64,000 nt of DNA from Leptodactylus fallax. Taxonomy: Eukaryota > Chordata > Amphibia > Anura > Leptodactylidae. The translations under genes and the position numbers were made by a program. The stretch lies in the NCBI GenBank assembly GCA_947044405.1, contig CAMRHE010000205.1:2790001-2854000 (forward strand), given 5' to 3'. A model generated the notes under the pieces. It did no database searches. It saw nothing but the letters and a program-made list of their open reading frames with translations, and was not told the DNA's origin. Numbering within the stretch: position 1 is the stretch's first letter; the number at the start of each line of letters is the position of its first letter. Shown in pieces: positions 1 to 14,546 of this stretch.

Positions 1-144
1 GCGCCGCATGGGTTGCCTGTTGTTGGAAAGCTCACCCATAACTTGTACCACGACCCCATCATTCAGAGTAGCATGGGCATCAACATGCCGAATTTTTGTT
101 CGGCAATCCTTGAAATTCAAGGACATGACTTTCTTATGGATATC
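1..144 (-). CDS. g3bp1: G3BP1 coding exon (third coding exon), partial at window edge
   Basis: Reading the minus strand, an acceptor (ctgcag, 150-145) opens an exon whose first codons read [20 protein letters not shown] and continue through [14 protein letters not shown] to MRR at the window edge. This is the NTF2-like domain of the Ras-GAP SH3-binding protein G3BP, covering about residues 60-107. The domain dimerises and binds FGDF-type peptide ligands; G3BP1 is an RNA-binding nucleator of cytoplasmic stress granules. The exon is in phase 0 with the upstream one. No stop or frameshift is seen in its 48 codons. The remainder (acidic region, RRM, RGG box) lies outside the window. Paralogue G3BP2 is the main alternative; the adjacency to atox1 and the upstream KPADAVYGQ stretch favour G3BP1. 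Confidence 0.93.
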
Positions 145-223
145 CTGCAGGAGGGAAACACATTTTATTTTCTGTACTTTGTAAGCCACAAGCTAGAGGG
201 CAAAATACTGAATGAAAACTTAC

Positions 224-305
224 AGTTTGCCCATACACCGCATCTGCAGGCTTTCCATTAGTATCCAAACCTCCATGAACATAGGATGAACTTTTGCCAT
301 AGAAC
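224..305 (-). CDS. g3bp1: G3BP1 coding exon (second coding exon)
   Basis: The minus strand has acceptor cttttctcttag followed by one base completing an Arg codon. It then reads [18 protein letters not shown] and PADAVYGQT, and ends at donor gtaagt (223-218). Its 82 bases are one split-codon base plus 27 codons, giving residues 32-59. Phe33, one of the aromatic residues lining the ligand pocket of the NTF2-like domain in human G3BP1, is present. Human has Lys-Glu at the junction with the next exon where this sequence has Thr-Asp. The following intron (145-223) is only 79 bases. Confidence 0.93.
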
Positions 306-453
306 CTAAGAGAAAAGTATAAAGTTAGGTAAAATACAATATGTAACTTACTAAGGGGTAAGTACACAATAAATACTCTGAGGCAGTAACACACACTAAC
401 AGAGCAACAGATTTTAGGAAGATTTTAGATATTTAGCCTGGTGCAATGTCCTA

Positions 454-4665
<4,212 letters not shown>

Positions 4666-4790
4666 CTGCTGAATGTCAGGCTTGGGGCGGGCTCTGCGCT
4701 CCGGAGCAGCCTACGGTTCTCTCACACAGCGTTGGCTCAAGCAAAAGCGTGCTCAGCTGCCGGGTACATATAGGATGCGTACAACCTAAC
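4666..4790 (-). other. g3bp1: Probable non-coding exon 1 of G3BP1
   Basis: On the minus strand a good splice donor (gacattcagcag|gtaagg) lies at 4666/4665 inside the CpG-rich block. The first coding exon of g3bp1 begins with an acceptor in its 5'UTR, so an upstream non-coding exon is required, and this is the best candidate. The upstream boundary near 4780-4790 is a guess. A run ctatatgtac just upstream could act as a weak TATA element. Other donors within the island cannot be excluded. Confidence 0.45.
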
Positions 4791-5769
4791 ACACTGATTC
4801 CCTTCTGCCAATCGCTAAAGACGACTGTACAGATTCAAAAGACTATTGGGCAGAAAATATCCAGTGGGCGGGGCGATGACATAATGGACGGCTAAGCCAG
4901 CTACTAGGATTCCAGAATGATTTCCGTGAATTGTAACAAGCTATAGCGGTCAGCCTATAGAAATCACTGAGACATTGCGATGGGCGGGACACAGAACGAG
5001 GCCTGAAACAAAGGAACAAGCTTGGCGGTGGTTGGCGTAGTTTTTTTTCCTACACTAAGCTAGTGTGGTTGTGGCGAAATAGACGCCCCTGTGAAATAGG
5101 CTGGGAAACCCTGGACCATCATAAAGAGAGGCGGGGAAAGAGAACCACTGACCAATCAGGAAGGCAGAGTGAGATGATTGACAAGCTAGAGGAGGAAAAA
5201 AAAAAAAGCTCTTAAAGATAACCTGCCCCATTCATGGACATAAAGCAGTGGGGATTCCTCAGTATTAGCACTTAGTGGAGGGGAGACAAGGCCCATAGTG
5301 TGAATATGACCCAATATACTTGGCTCATCAACTATACCCTGAGGTTCCCTAAGTAATGTCCTGTGATAATCCCAAACCAGTCCACAGCACCAGGACCAGC
5401 GCAAACATTCCCAAAGATAATGTCATGGAAAATCTTTACTCAAACCTATATACATAAAAGTTCAGTCCATATAGCAAAGCAGAGGTATAAGGACATATTC
5501 ACACAGTGCGGTTGTGCAGCAGTTTTTGCCAGCGTGACTTGTGTTATCTACAGAGTGCCAGAATTTGTGGCCATTTTGTCTGAATATACCCCAAGGGCTT
5601 ATGCAGACGGCCATATTATACAGACCCTGTTATGGTCACCCTGAACTAGCCACATCACAGATCTTACAGACTGTACAAGGACATTAGTATTAGGACACCA
5701 CCACATTACAGCTACAGGAGCTTTCCTAAAACCCCATTCTAAACCCATAGACATTATTAGGGCCTTGGT

Positions 5770-5960
5770 GCCCCCTTTGTACCTAAAAAGCTTCCACTCT
5801 TTGAGGAGGACTGTGAGAGGGCCTATCCCGCAATCTCCCTTCTAGTTCATCCCAAAGGTGTTGGACGGGGTTGACATCAGGGCGCTGTATGAGTCAGTCA
5901 AGAGTTTTCATACCAAACTCCCACAACCATGTCTTTATGGACCTTGCTGGGGCACAAGCT
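5770..5960 (-). pseudogene. Decayed Tc1/mariner-type transposase fragment
   Basis: The reverse complement of 5817-5895 translates to PDVNPVQHLWDELEGRLRDR. This matches the SPDLNPIEHLWDEL block around the third catalytic acid of Tc1/mariner transposases, with the Glu replaced by Gln. Flanking sequence requires frameshifts to continue the match (ccttgctggggcacaag upstream, ggaagctttt downstream). No terminal repeats were identified. It is an inactive fossil, unrelated at close range to the two intact elements. Confidence 0.6.
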
Positions 5961-7087
5961 GAATAATCAGAAAAGGGCCTAACCCAAACTGTTCCCACTA
6001 AAGTTACTTTCACATCTGCTTTTTTCAATCTGCACTTCAGGATAGGCCATCAGTATTAGACCTGCCGGGGTCCTGGCTGTCGGATCAGCTGTTTGGGGAC
6101 AGCCTGGCTCCCGCTAAGGTTTACAGTGCTGCTCACTCTCTGTACATGTAGCAATGGTTTTAGGTACGGCAGGGCTGTCCCACAGACTTCAATGAGACAT
6201 TGCACAGCACCCAGCATGTAAACATTACCGGGAGCCATGCTGTCCCCAAACAGTTAATCTGTGTGAATGCGACAGCGAGGACCCCCACAGATCTAATATT
6301 CAAGGCCTATCATAAAGGATAGACCAGAAAAATTAATAAGTGGATAATCCCTTTAAAGAAATCCCATCCATATGCTGGAAAAGTATTGTATATGCCAGTG
6401 TCATGGCACTTCAATAAAAGTACATAGAGGTGCCCGGAAAGGAATCCGCTCCATGAATTGTAATGCAAACAATCCCAGCAGATATTGTATGACACAACTA
6501 ATACGTTTACTGGCAATCCACAGATAAACATGGATTGCCATGACAATAGAAGACTAGAGAGCCTCTTGGTGCTCCTTGTGCTCTTCTATTCTCAGGGCAA
6601 TCCAATGTCTGAGGAAGGTCCCTCTGGGACCAAAAGGTCTCGTGTTCTCGCTGTGGATTGCCAATAAATGCATTAGTTGTATCACACTACATTTGAGTAC
6701 CGGAATTCTGTACATTATTATACTGCAGATAAATACCCACAATACATTGTCTTGTCCTGCGGGTTTCAAACACGCAACATGTCAATTACCGCAACATATT
6801 AACTCGCAGTTTTAAACATTTGTAATGCAAAGGCTGAAATCCAGGGCAAACCACCTGTAAATTGTGGTGGAAAGCTATGGTGACCAAATTCGGGTCATTG
6901 CAGGATGTCTGAAGCAGACTTGACAAGTGGTGCCTTAGCCTAAAGGTTCCCAGGCATGGCAATGGTATAGAATTAGACACACACAAGATTCAGAGCTGGA
7001 AAAGACCACACATGGGCCATCTAGTCTGCCAAAATATCATTTAGTTTTTATCTTCTAATAGAAATGTGTTTATCCCAGGTATGCTTA

Positions 7088-7492
7088 AAGAGGAGCTTTC
7101 ATGTCCTCCTAGATGTGCGGTATTACATACCGCTAGAAAGCTGCCAGTGCACTGAATTCATGTATGCACCCTGGTGCTGAAGAGATTGGTGCCGTTAGTT
7201 TTGGCACTTTCCCCACTGTCAGAAAGGCGGGATTTACAGCCTGTGAGGAACGCCCACATCACTGCCCTGACAGTATTCTTCCATAGCCTTGTACTGTCAG
7301 GGGGAAGGGTTCCACTGAGCCCAGTTATGAGGCTATGCTGTACGGCCCACCCCTTCTGACAATGGAGAGAGATCGGTGTCAAAATTAATGGCACCAATAG
7401 CTCCAGCACTGGGGTGCATACCAGGGAAGCTTTCTAGTGGTATGTAATACCGCACATCCCTGAGGACATGAAAGGTCCTCTTTAAAGGGGCT
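7088..7492. repeat. Foldback (MITE-like) element
   Basis: The left end aggagctttcatgtcctcct and gatgtgcggtattacatacc recurs in reverse complement at the right end (ggtatgtaataccgcacatc, then aggacatgaaaggtcctctt). The arms are about 50 bases, with a further diverged match inside (agtttggcac / gtcaaaattaatggcacc). A second repeat beginning tttaaaggggctgtcctaat abuts it on the right. Non-autonomous; superfamily not determined. Confidence 0.65.
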
Positions 7493-8407
7493 GTCCTAAT
7501 AAAAAACACCTATCCCCTAGCCACGGGATAGGGGGCTAAGTCACAATGCTGGGGGATAACCGTCGGGTCCCCCCAGCAAACAGGAGAAATGTCCCCCATG
7601 CCTCTGTGAATGAAACGCCAGAGTGTTTACGTGAGCGGCAATCCATTCACTGTTATGAGGCTGCCGAGTTATTCACTGGTTTTCCTCATCGCTAAGGGGC
7701 CCAGCAGTGTGACACGACCCAGAGTCAAAAAAATATTTTTAACAATTATGCAAATTAACAAAAAAACAAATATATTAGGCTTCCCCAGAGCCGAAAATAC
7801 CTGTACTACTGTAATATTTATTCTAAATGCTGAAAACCGTAATTGGAAAAAAAAAAAAACCCACATACAACATCTAAATGCTTGAGTTTCCCAAAAATGT
7901 AACAAAATCAAAAGATCACATATTCCCCAATGTAGTATTCTGTACATAAAATATAAAAAACATTTCAGGTGTCAAAATATAGCAATGCACAGAATTGTAT
8001 TTTTGAAAGGTTTTTAGATATAACAAAAACTATATAAATTTGGTAGCGACCTGCAGAATAAAGGGAACTTGTCACATTTGCTGCACAGTCAAAGCCGTTT
8101 AAACAAAACCCGTAAGAAAATGGCGCAACTGCATTGTATTTTCAGTTCCACCTTCCCTGTACATTGTATAGTATATTAAATGGCGCCATTAGAACAATTT
8201 GGACCTCAAAAAAACCAAGCATGGTCAATGTGAACTGAAAAACAAAGAAAGCTGGGCCTTTTGGAAGGCAGGACCCTTCTGTCACCGCCATCGCTAAAGA
8301 TATCATTAAGACACATTACAACCAATCACATTAAGACTTCGGAGGTCTGTCATGTGGCCGTCTGATCAATAATGGGACCGTTTGTATGAATGGTCCCACC
8401 ATCAACA

Positions 8408-8838
8408 TTAAAAGGGTTGCCCAGGATATTTTAGTATTGCACGGTCCAGCGGCACCCGGGAGCTTGTTCCGGCGGAAGTCCTCGACACACATCACAGGAA
8501 AGGACGTCACCGGTAACGTATGTGAGTGACGTCCCGGGGCCTTTCCTGTCACTGCTGAGGCCACTGATTGGGCTAAGTGCTCACGTGTGGCGAGGACTTC
8601 CGCCAGAACAAACCCCTTGGTACCGGGTAACACCGGAGCAGGAGAGTAGGATTTTTTTTTTTTTTATGATATTAGGTATCACCTTCCCCCTGCCCTCCAG
8701 GAGGGCAGCTTTTGGGTTTTTTTTTTCTATTTAAATAAATATGTAAATATACATTTTTGATTAATTATGTTATTTAGAAAGTAGGAGGGTGTTTAGATTA
8801 GTGTAGGGATTTCCATTTATCCCAGACAACCCCTTTAA
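8408..8838. repeat. TTAA-flanked foldback element, copy D
   Basis: Starts TTAAAAGGGTTGCCCAGGAT and ends in the near-complement CAGACAACCCCTTTAA. The interior is itself largely palindromic, e.g. cggcggaagtcctcg near 8470 against cgaggacttccgcc near 8590. It is 431 bases, close to sibling copies at 10512, 13341 and 22891. No open reading frame of note. Confidence 0.75.
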
Positions 8839-10511
8839 GGCTGGCTTCAGACATTAAAATAAATAAATAAATGCAGAGCAATACTGCCGTAATAGGGCTA
8901 AATGCACATGACCATAGTGGTTTTTACTGCATTGCCTTAGTATGTCGATGTTCGATAACTGACCTGCAATAGACTTCTATGATCTCATACCTGTGCACAC
9001 AGACAGGAATAGCACCAAGTTGTGCAGGGTGTGTGCAGCACTTATATGTAAACCCCAATGGATGTATGCGGGGCCATAGAAGTGAATAGGTCTGTTTACT
9101 ATTCACAAATACGGATAATATACTGAAAACACCTACTGTCATGTGCGCGGGGCCTAAGGCTTTTTTATGCAAAATAAGAACACCAGGGAAAATATTTAGT
9201 ATGCAAGTAACTTGAGGGTGCATTCGGATGGTAAATACGGGTGTAGACAAAACTGTGAAGGTAGAAACTCTATGAAGTTGTGGTGTAAAGTTTTGACATT
9301 ACGGGTAAAACATGTTAAATGAATAAGTTTCACCAGTTAAATAGAAAAAAAAAACTGCATAAAAACCATTTGTACCTGCACCCAACCTGACCACCTGAAT
9401 GCACCCTTAAAAGGGAACCAGTCAGGTTTTTTATCATTTTAATATGACTTTTTATGCCTTCATACATCTTTACCTTCACTTTGCTACAACAGAAAGATTA
9501 CAGAGGGGCAGCAATGAAAAGGGAATTACCTGATCCTGCACACAATGGGCCCAGTTATGGTGGGAAACCACCTGACAGGTTCCCTTTAAAGGGGTTGTAT
9601 CATAAAGGACACTTATACCCTTATCCACAGGATAGGGTATGAGTGTTCGATCACTGGGGGTCAAACTGCCAGGTTGGGGTGTTTATGGCAGCCACTGTGT
9701 GTCAGTATGGGGTGTGGCATAGTGTATTGGCATCATAACACCTGTCATAAGTTGGGGTGTTAAAGAGCAGAGACCCTGTAGCTATGGTGCCTGCTCAGCT
9801 ACTAATGGGGTACCATGTTTCAAGGGAGTGCTGGTATTCCCCATACCTGTACAGCAGATGTCCCCAGCTGCAAGTCTTACAGGGATTAGTATGCATGAGA
9901 CTTTTTTTGAAAGTGTAAAACAGTCTCTATAGGTGTCTATGACACCTGCAGAAGAATTATTGGGACCTCTGCATGAGCATTACCAATCTCTGGGAGTGTG
10001 ACGTACCTGACTGTCTCACCATACCAGCTCCATTAAATATATGTGAACCCTGAGCTAAATAGCAATACACAAGTCACAGTCATGTCAGTTTTTGCAGCTG
10101 TTTTTAAGAAACCATAGCAAAGTGCAAAGGGTTATAAAAATCTTTACACAGATACAACATGGGGGGGGGGGGATCTGCTCTAAATAAGCAGCAGAGAAAG
10201 AAAAAAAAAAATCTATCTATACACATACAGGCCCACCTTTACTGAGGCCGATGTACCTGCAAAGTGGTCAAAAATGCGCCTCAGCTTGGCACAGCTCAAC
10301 TCTTCCTCCCCGTTCGCCACTTTTTTTTTTTTTTTTTTTTTTTAGACAGTGGGCCAGACTTACTATAACTCAAGCTAGTTTTGTAGCACAATCTACGCCA
10401 GTTCCTGTCTGGTGTAGACTAGCGATCAGGCTCACTAACATGAACAAGAATTACTAAAAGGCCGGAGCCTCTTAGTAGTTCTGGCGAGTCTTGCCCCTGT
10501 CCGGGACTCTA

Positions 10512-10933
10512 TTAAAGGGGTTGTCTAGGAAATACAGTTTTTTCCTAGAGGCCGGGGACGGTGAAAAGTAATAAAAAAAACAAACATTCTGACTTGTCCC
10601 CAGCGCTCCAGTATCCCAGGCCACTGTTACCTTGGTGCTTGTTCTGGAGTAAGTCCTTGCCACACGTGACCGCTGAGGCCTAAGGAAAGGACACGGGACA
10701 TCACAGGTGACATATGTGAGTGACATCCCGAGTCTTTTCCTTAGGCCGCCGATTGCCCTCAGCAGTCATTTGTGGTGATGACTTCTGCCAGAACAAGCCC
10801 CAGGGCGCCATGGGACCGGATATTGGCCTGTGACACCAGAGCGTCGGGGACAAGTGAGTATGTTTTTGGGTTTTTCTTCACCTTTCTTGGCCTCCAAGGA
10901 AAAAAAAAAGTTTTTCCTGGACAACCCCTTTAA
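10512..10933. repeat. TTAA-flanked foldback element, copy A
   Basis: Ends are TTAAAGGGGTTGTCTAGGAA and CCTGGACAACCCCTTTAA, forming terminal inverted repeats. The interior arms (cttgttctggagtaagtcct / agtcatttgtggtgatgact; cttaggccgccgattg) fold back across nearly the full 422 bases. The TTAA at both ends is compatible with a duplicated TTAA target, as made by piggyBac-type transposases, but no transposase is present. Confidence 0.78.
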
Positions 10934-12159
10934 GATTGCTAGTCTTAATAAATTCTCCTTAATGTATTTCTATAGGATCACATGACATTACACGTGCACA
11001 AGCAATGTCATGCCATATACCGGTAGTTTTTTTTTGTTAATTGCATACAATTTTATACAAATAGTGCAATACAACTTTTATTTGTGGTGCGGGTGGTAAA
11101 AATGACAGTACAATACACGTGGATGTGGTTTTGTCATCCACATGGCACGGAAAAACATGTATGCTGTGGATTTTATAATCTGCAACATTATCTTTCTGTA
11201 GCGGAAATGTTGTGGATTTTCCCCACAGATTTCACCCCAGTGTACAGAAGTCTGCAGTAATATCTGTAATGTAATACATGCGGTGGAATCACTGCAGGGA
11301 GATCCATGGCAGAAAACTTGTAAGAAAGAAGGTTTCTGTGCACTGACAACAAGCAGAGATCCTGAAGCTGTTCACTTCCTCACCAGAGTAGTAGAAAGCT
11401 GCAGAGACTTTCAATGTACAATGACTCAACCCCATGAAGGATCAGAAAGGTGACAGCATGCACTGTAAACATTGGGGACCCCGGCGAGGAGCGTCCCATA
11501 CACAATATGACACAGCATGTCAATCTTGTTGGATGGGTACAATATTGTTATCTGACTAGTTTCTATACTACATGTATAAGTATGCGGCGTGGGCCACAAG
11601 TAAGTAATAATTCTGGAAAAAAACCTTGCCATTTTGGACTTTCTGAAGACTGAAAATTTTCACCTCTTCATAAAGCTCCTCCACCAGGCTGTGCACCTAC
11701 GCTAGCTTGTAGCTGGCATAGATTTCAGACATCATTTGTGCCAGTAAATTGGCATAAATGATATTAGATGTAGCACAGCACGCCAGATAGTTGTAAACAG
11801 AATAATAAATCTGCCCCAACGTGTTCTAAAAACCGCCGTTCAATGATTTGTGTGAATAAGGGCTTAGGCTACATTCACATGACAGTGAATAATGGTCGTG
11901 TGACGTCCATTTTTTAAAGGACGTCACATGGCAGGATTAGATTCGATGTCAGTGAATGGGGGCTATTCACATGACCGTTATTTTGACGGTCCCTTATACC
12001 GGACCGTCAAAATATAGGTCATGTTGTATTTATAGAACCCATGAAGTCCAATGGGTCTAGTCACATGGCTCTATATTTGTGCAGGTCAACATTTTTACTG
12101 CATTTCTGTTTTTTTTTCCTATAATTAATAGGAAAAAGTCATTTCCAAGTGCAAGCATT

Positions 12160-12316
12160 ACTTTTCTCTCCTCCTGTTTCGTGCGGAAACCACACGGACC
12201 CCATTATAGTCTATGGGGTCCACAGGTTTCCTTAGGTAACTGCTTTTCTATGCGTATAGGTTTCAGTTCGGGGGGTCCCCAAGCGGACTCCCCGAACGCA
12301 GATGTGAACCGGGCCT
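12160..12316. repeat. Interspersed repeat related to the insert at 2400-2640
   Basis: Shares accccattatagtctatggg and ggggtccccaagcgga, in the same order, with 2520-2600. It ends in agatgtgaaccgggcctt, directly against the 40-bp miniature foldback at 12316. Family not recognised. Confidence 0.5.
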
Positions 12317-12355
12317 TAAAGGGGTTATCCAATTTTGCCTGGACAACCCCTTTAA
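12316..12355. repeat. 40-bp miniature of the TTAA foldback family (copy E)
   Basis: TTAAAGGGGTTATCCAATTT followed at once by TGCCTGGACAACCCCTTTAA. The two termini of the larger foldback elements are joined with almost no interior, so this looks like an extreme internal-deletion derivative still flanked by TTAA on both sides. Confidence 0.65.
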
Positions 12356-13340
12356 CGATACAAATACTGCCAGAAAATCAAATGTTGTCCGAAAGTCTAG
12401 TTACTCTAAGTTACTGATAATTTGTTTTTGGATGACCTCTCATTTCGCACAGTGCTTTAACAGCGTGGTTTCACTGTAAATAATAAAAAAAGTTGCAAAA
12501 AAAACCTGTGAAACCACCTATGGCTAAGACCACATATAGCAAAACACAGCTAAGAAAAAAAATGCAGCAAAAAAGCTTGTGTTTTTCTCTGCTTTTCTGC
12601 TGCATTTTTTTCCTCTCCCCATAGGTAAATTTTTGCAGATAAAATAACTTTCTGTGTTTTTCAAAAAAACACAGGGGTTTCCTGCAATGTGGAAGTCCAT
12701 AGGGCAGCACTGCAGTATCTACACCCACAGCTACAGTTTGTACAGTGATTGAGCAGGGTGGTGCACGGTATGTAAATATTACTGTCTCGGTACAAGTGAT
12801 CTTTGGCGGTCCCGGTTGTTGGCCCCCACAGATCTAATATTGGTGGCCTATTTAGAAACTATTTAACGCCTTTAAATAAAATCTGGTCCACTTGCTGGGA
12901 CTGTAGAATGAATAGTTTTATCTGCTGTGGCTTCAGTACCTGGGTCCACATGGGACGTACTTATAGCGGAATAGCTGCCACTATAATGTACCGTATATTC
13001 ACACGCTGCGGATCAGACCCACACAGTACAGAATGATCTGCAGTGTGAGTTTTCACCATCCTGTGCAATGAATACAACAGGGTAGTATTGCGGCCAGCCC
13101 TGTTCTTGCTGCGGCAGAACTTGGGAAAATCCACCGATAACGTCCTATAACAAGAGACCAAGAGTGGACATGTCCCACATGGACCCGATGTAAGAGGTCT
13201 GGTATAAGCTTCAACCATGGAAAAGGTCACTCCTATAGCGCTTATTCACACTACAGGGTTTGCCGGCTGTATTCTAACCATATACAGCCCCATAGAAAAA
13301 AATGGATCTATTCACACAACTGTTTTTTGTTACCGATACG

Positions 13341-13739
13341 TTAAAGGGGCTCTCCAGGAAATACAGTTTTTTTCCTGGGCGCCGGGAACGTGAAAAATAA
13401 AAACCATACTCGCCTGTCCCCGATGCTCTGGTGTCCCCTGCCGCTGACCCTTCCTGTGGAGCCCCAGGCCAGAAGTCCTCGCTGCGTGTGACCTCTGAGG
13501 ACAATCACCGGCCTCAGGAAAGTCGCGGGTCCTTTCTATAGGCCACGGATTGTCCTTAGCAGTCACTTGCAGAGAGGACTTCTGCCGGAACAAGCCTTGG
13601 GGGGCCGTGTCACCACAAAGTGGCAGGGGACGCTGGAGTGCCAGGGACAGCTGAGTAGGGTTTTTGTTTTTATTTTATTTTTCACTTTCCTGGTCCACAG
13701 AAAATAAAAAAAACTGTATTTCCTGGACAACCCCTTTAA
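13341..13739. repeat. TTAA-flanked foldback element, copy B
   Basis: Starts TTAAAGGGGCTCTCCAGGAA, ends TTCCTGGACAACCCCTTTAA (399 bases). The inner segments ggccagaagtcctcgctgcg and gcagagaggacttctgccgg are inverted relative to each other. Clearly the same family as copies A, C and D. Confidence 0.78.
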
Positions 13740-14379
13740 GTAACAGATCTTGTTATTTCTCTGGCCATTTTCACGGATCCTTTAACAGACCACAGCCCGG
13801 ATTACCCTGGGACGTACACTGGACTGTGATAAATGTACTTATCCAGGCACACAACCCTGTAGTGTGAACGAGCGCATACTTGTATCTTGCTGTGCAGAGC
13901 TCTCCCAGGCTGCCATATCAGACCTCACCACACATATAGGACACCATATATAGTTCTAGGCACTTTTACAGAGCTATACAGAAGGTCTATAGTTACAAAG
14001 TCCAATGGCCGCCACCTCAAGCTCTCCAGCCCCCTGCTAGTGACATGGGGAACTTTCTGAGGCAAATCCTTGTCTATTAACCCACAAGTTCCCGGCCTTG
14101 AGGCTTGCTCGTGCTGCACTGGCATATCCTACAGCAGCCATGATAAAGTTAGGTGTGCCACAAGTCCCAACAAAACAGGAAGAGACGAGCTGCAGTGAGA
14201 TGTGTTGCAGGCTGTGACCGCCAGCAATGGCCCCTGCAGGACTTCACCACCACTAGTAAGAAGCAGAGCAGGCAGCAGCGGGGGGTACATACTTTGTGCT
14301 GGGTTCTCCCATGATGAGAACTGTGTTGTCCTCACTTTGACCATGCACACCAGAAGATGGCAGCAGCATCATGTCCTAT

Positions 14380-14540
14380 GTGAGGCTAGACCCGGAGAGA
14401 GAGAGGGAGAGGGAGAGAGCGCTGCTCCTCCTCTGCCTGCCGAGACAGGAAGCAGGGCCGGGCCTCACTGCAGCTTCCCCTCCAGCAGGAGCAGAGCTGA
14501 GTTGTCAGCAGACATCCTGTGGGCAGCCCTGCACCTAGCC
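14380..14540 (+). promoter_or_regulatory. atox1: ATOX1 core promoter and 5'UTR region
   Basis: A GA-rich run (ggagagagagagggagaggg) and a GC-enriched block with agcgctgctc and agggccgggcc immediately precede the atox1 start codon. No TATA box is apparent. The transcription start is not resolvable by eye and is probably within 14400-14480. The local CpG density is higher than the flanks but lower than in the g3bp1 island. Confidence 0.5.
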
Positions 14541-14546
14541 ATGCCG
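14541..14546 (+). CDS. atox1: ATOX1 exon 1 coding part (Met-Pro)
   Basis: ATG CCG is followed directly by a consensus donor gtaagt at 14547, in a good initiation context (G at -3: tagccATGc). A two-codon first exon encoding Met-Pro is the known vertebrate ATOX1 arrangement, and the next exon joins in phase 0 to give MPKEEFFVDMTCDGC. The 5'UTR begins upstream at an unresolved position. The intron to exon 2 is 7,817 bases. This exon is too short to be found by ORF scanning and is placed by the splice site, the CpG-enriched context and protein continuity. Confidence 0.85.

Larger units (their letters stand above)
5040..8407. other. Intergenic: decayed repeats and foldbacks, no gene seen
   Basis: Holds a decayed transposase fragment (about 5770-5960), a foldback at about 6480-6690 whose arms share gcaatccacag/ctgtggattgc, and a foldback of about 400 bases at 7088-7492 with arms reading gatgtgcggtattacatacc and its reverse complement. 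Nothing with coding character beyond the transposase relic was found. Confidence 0.6.
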
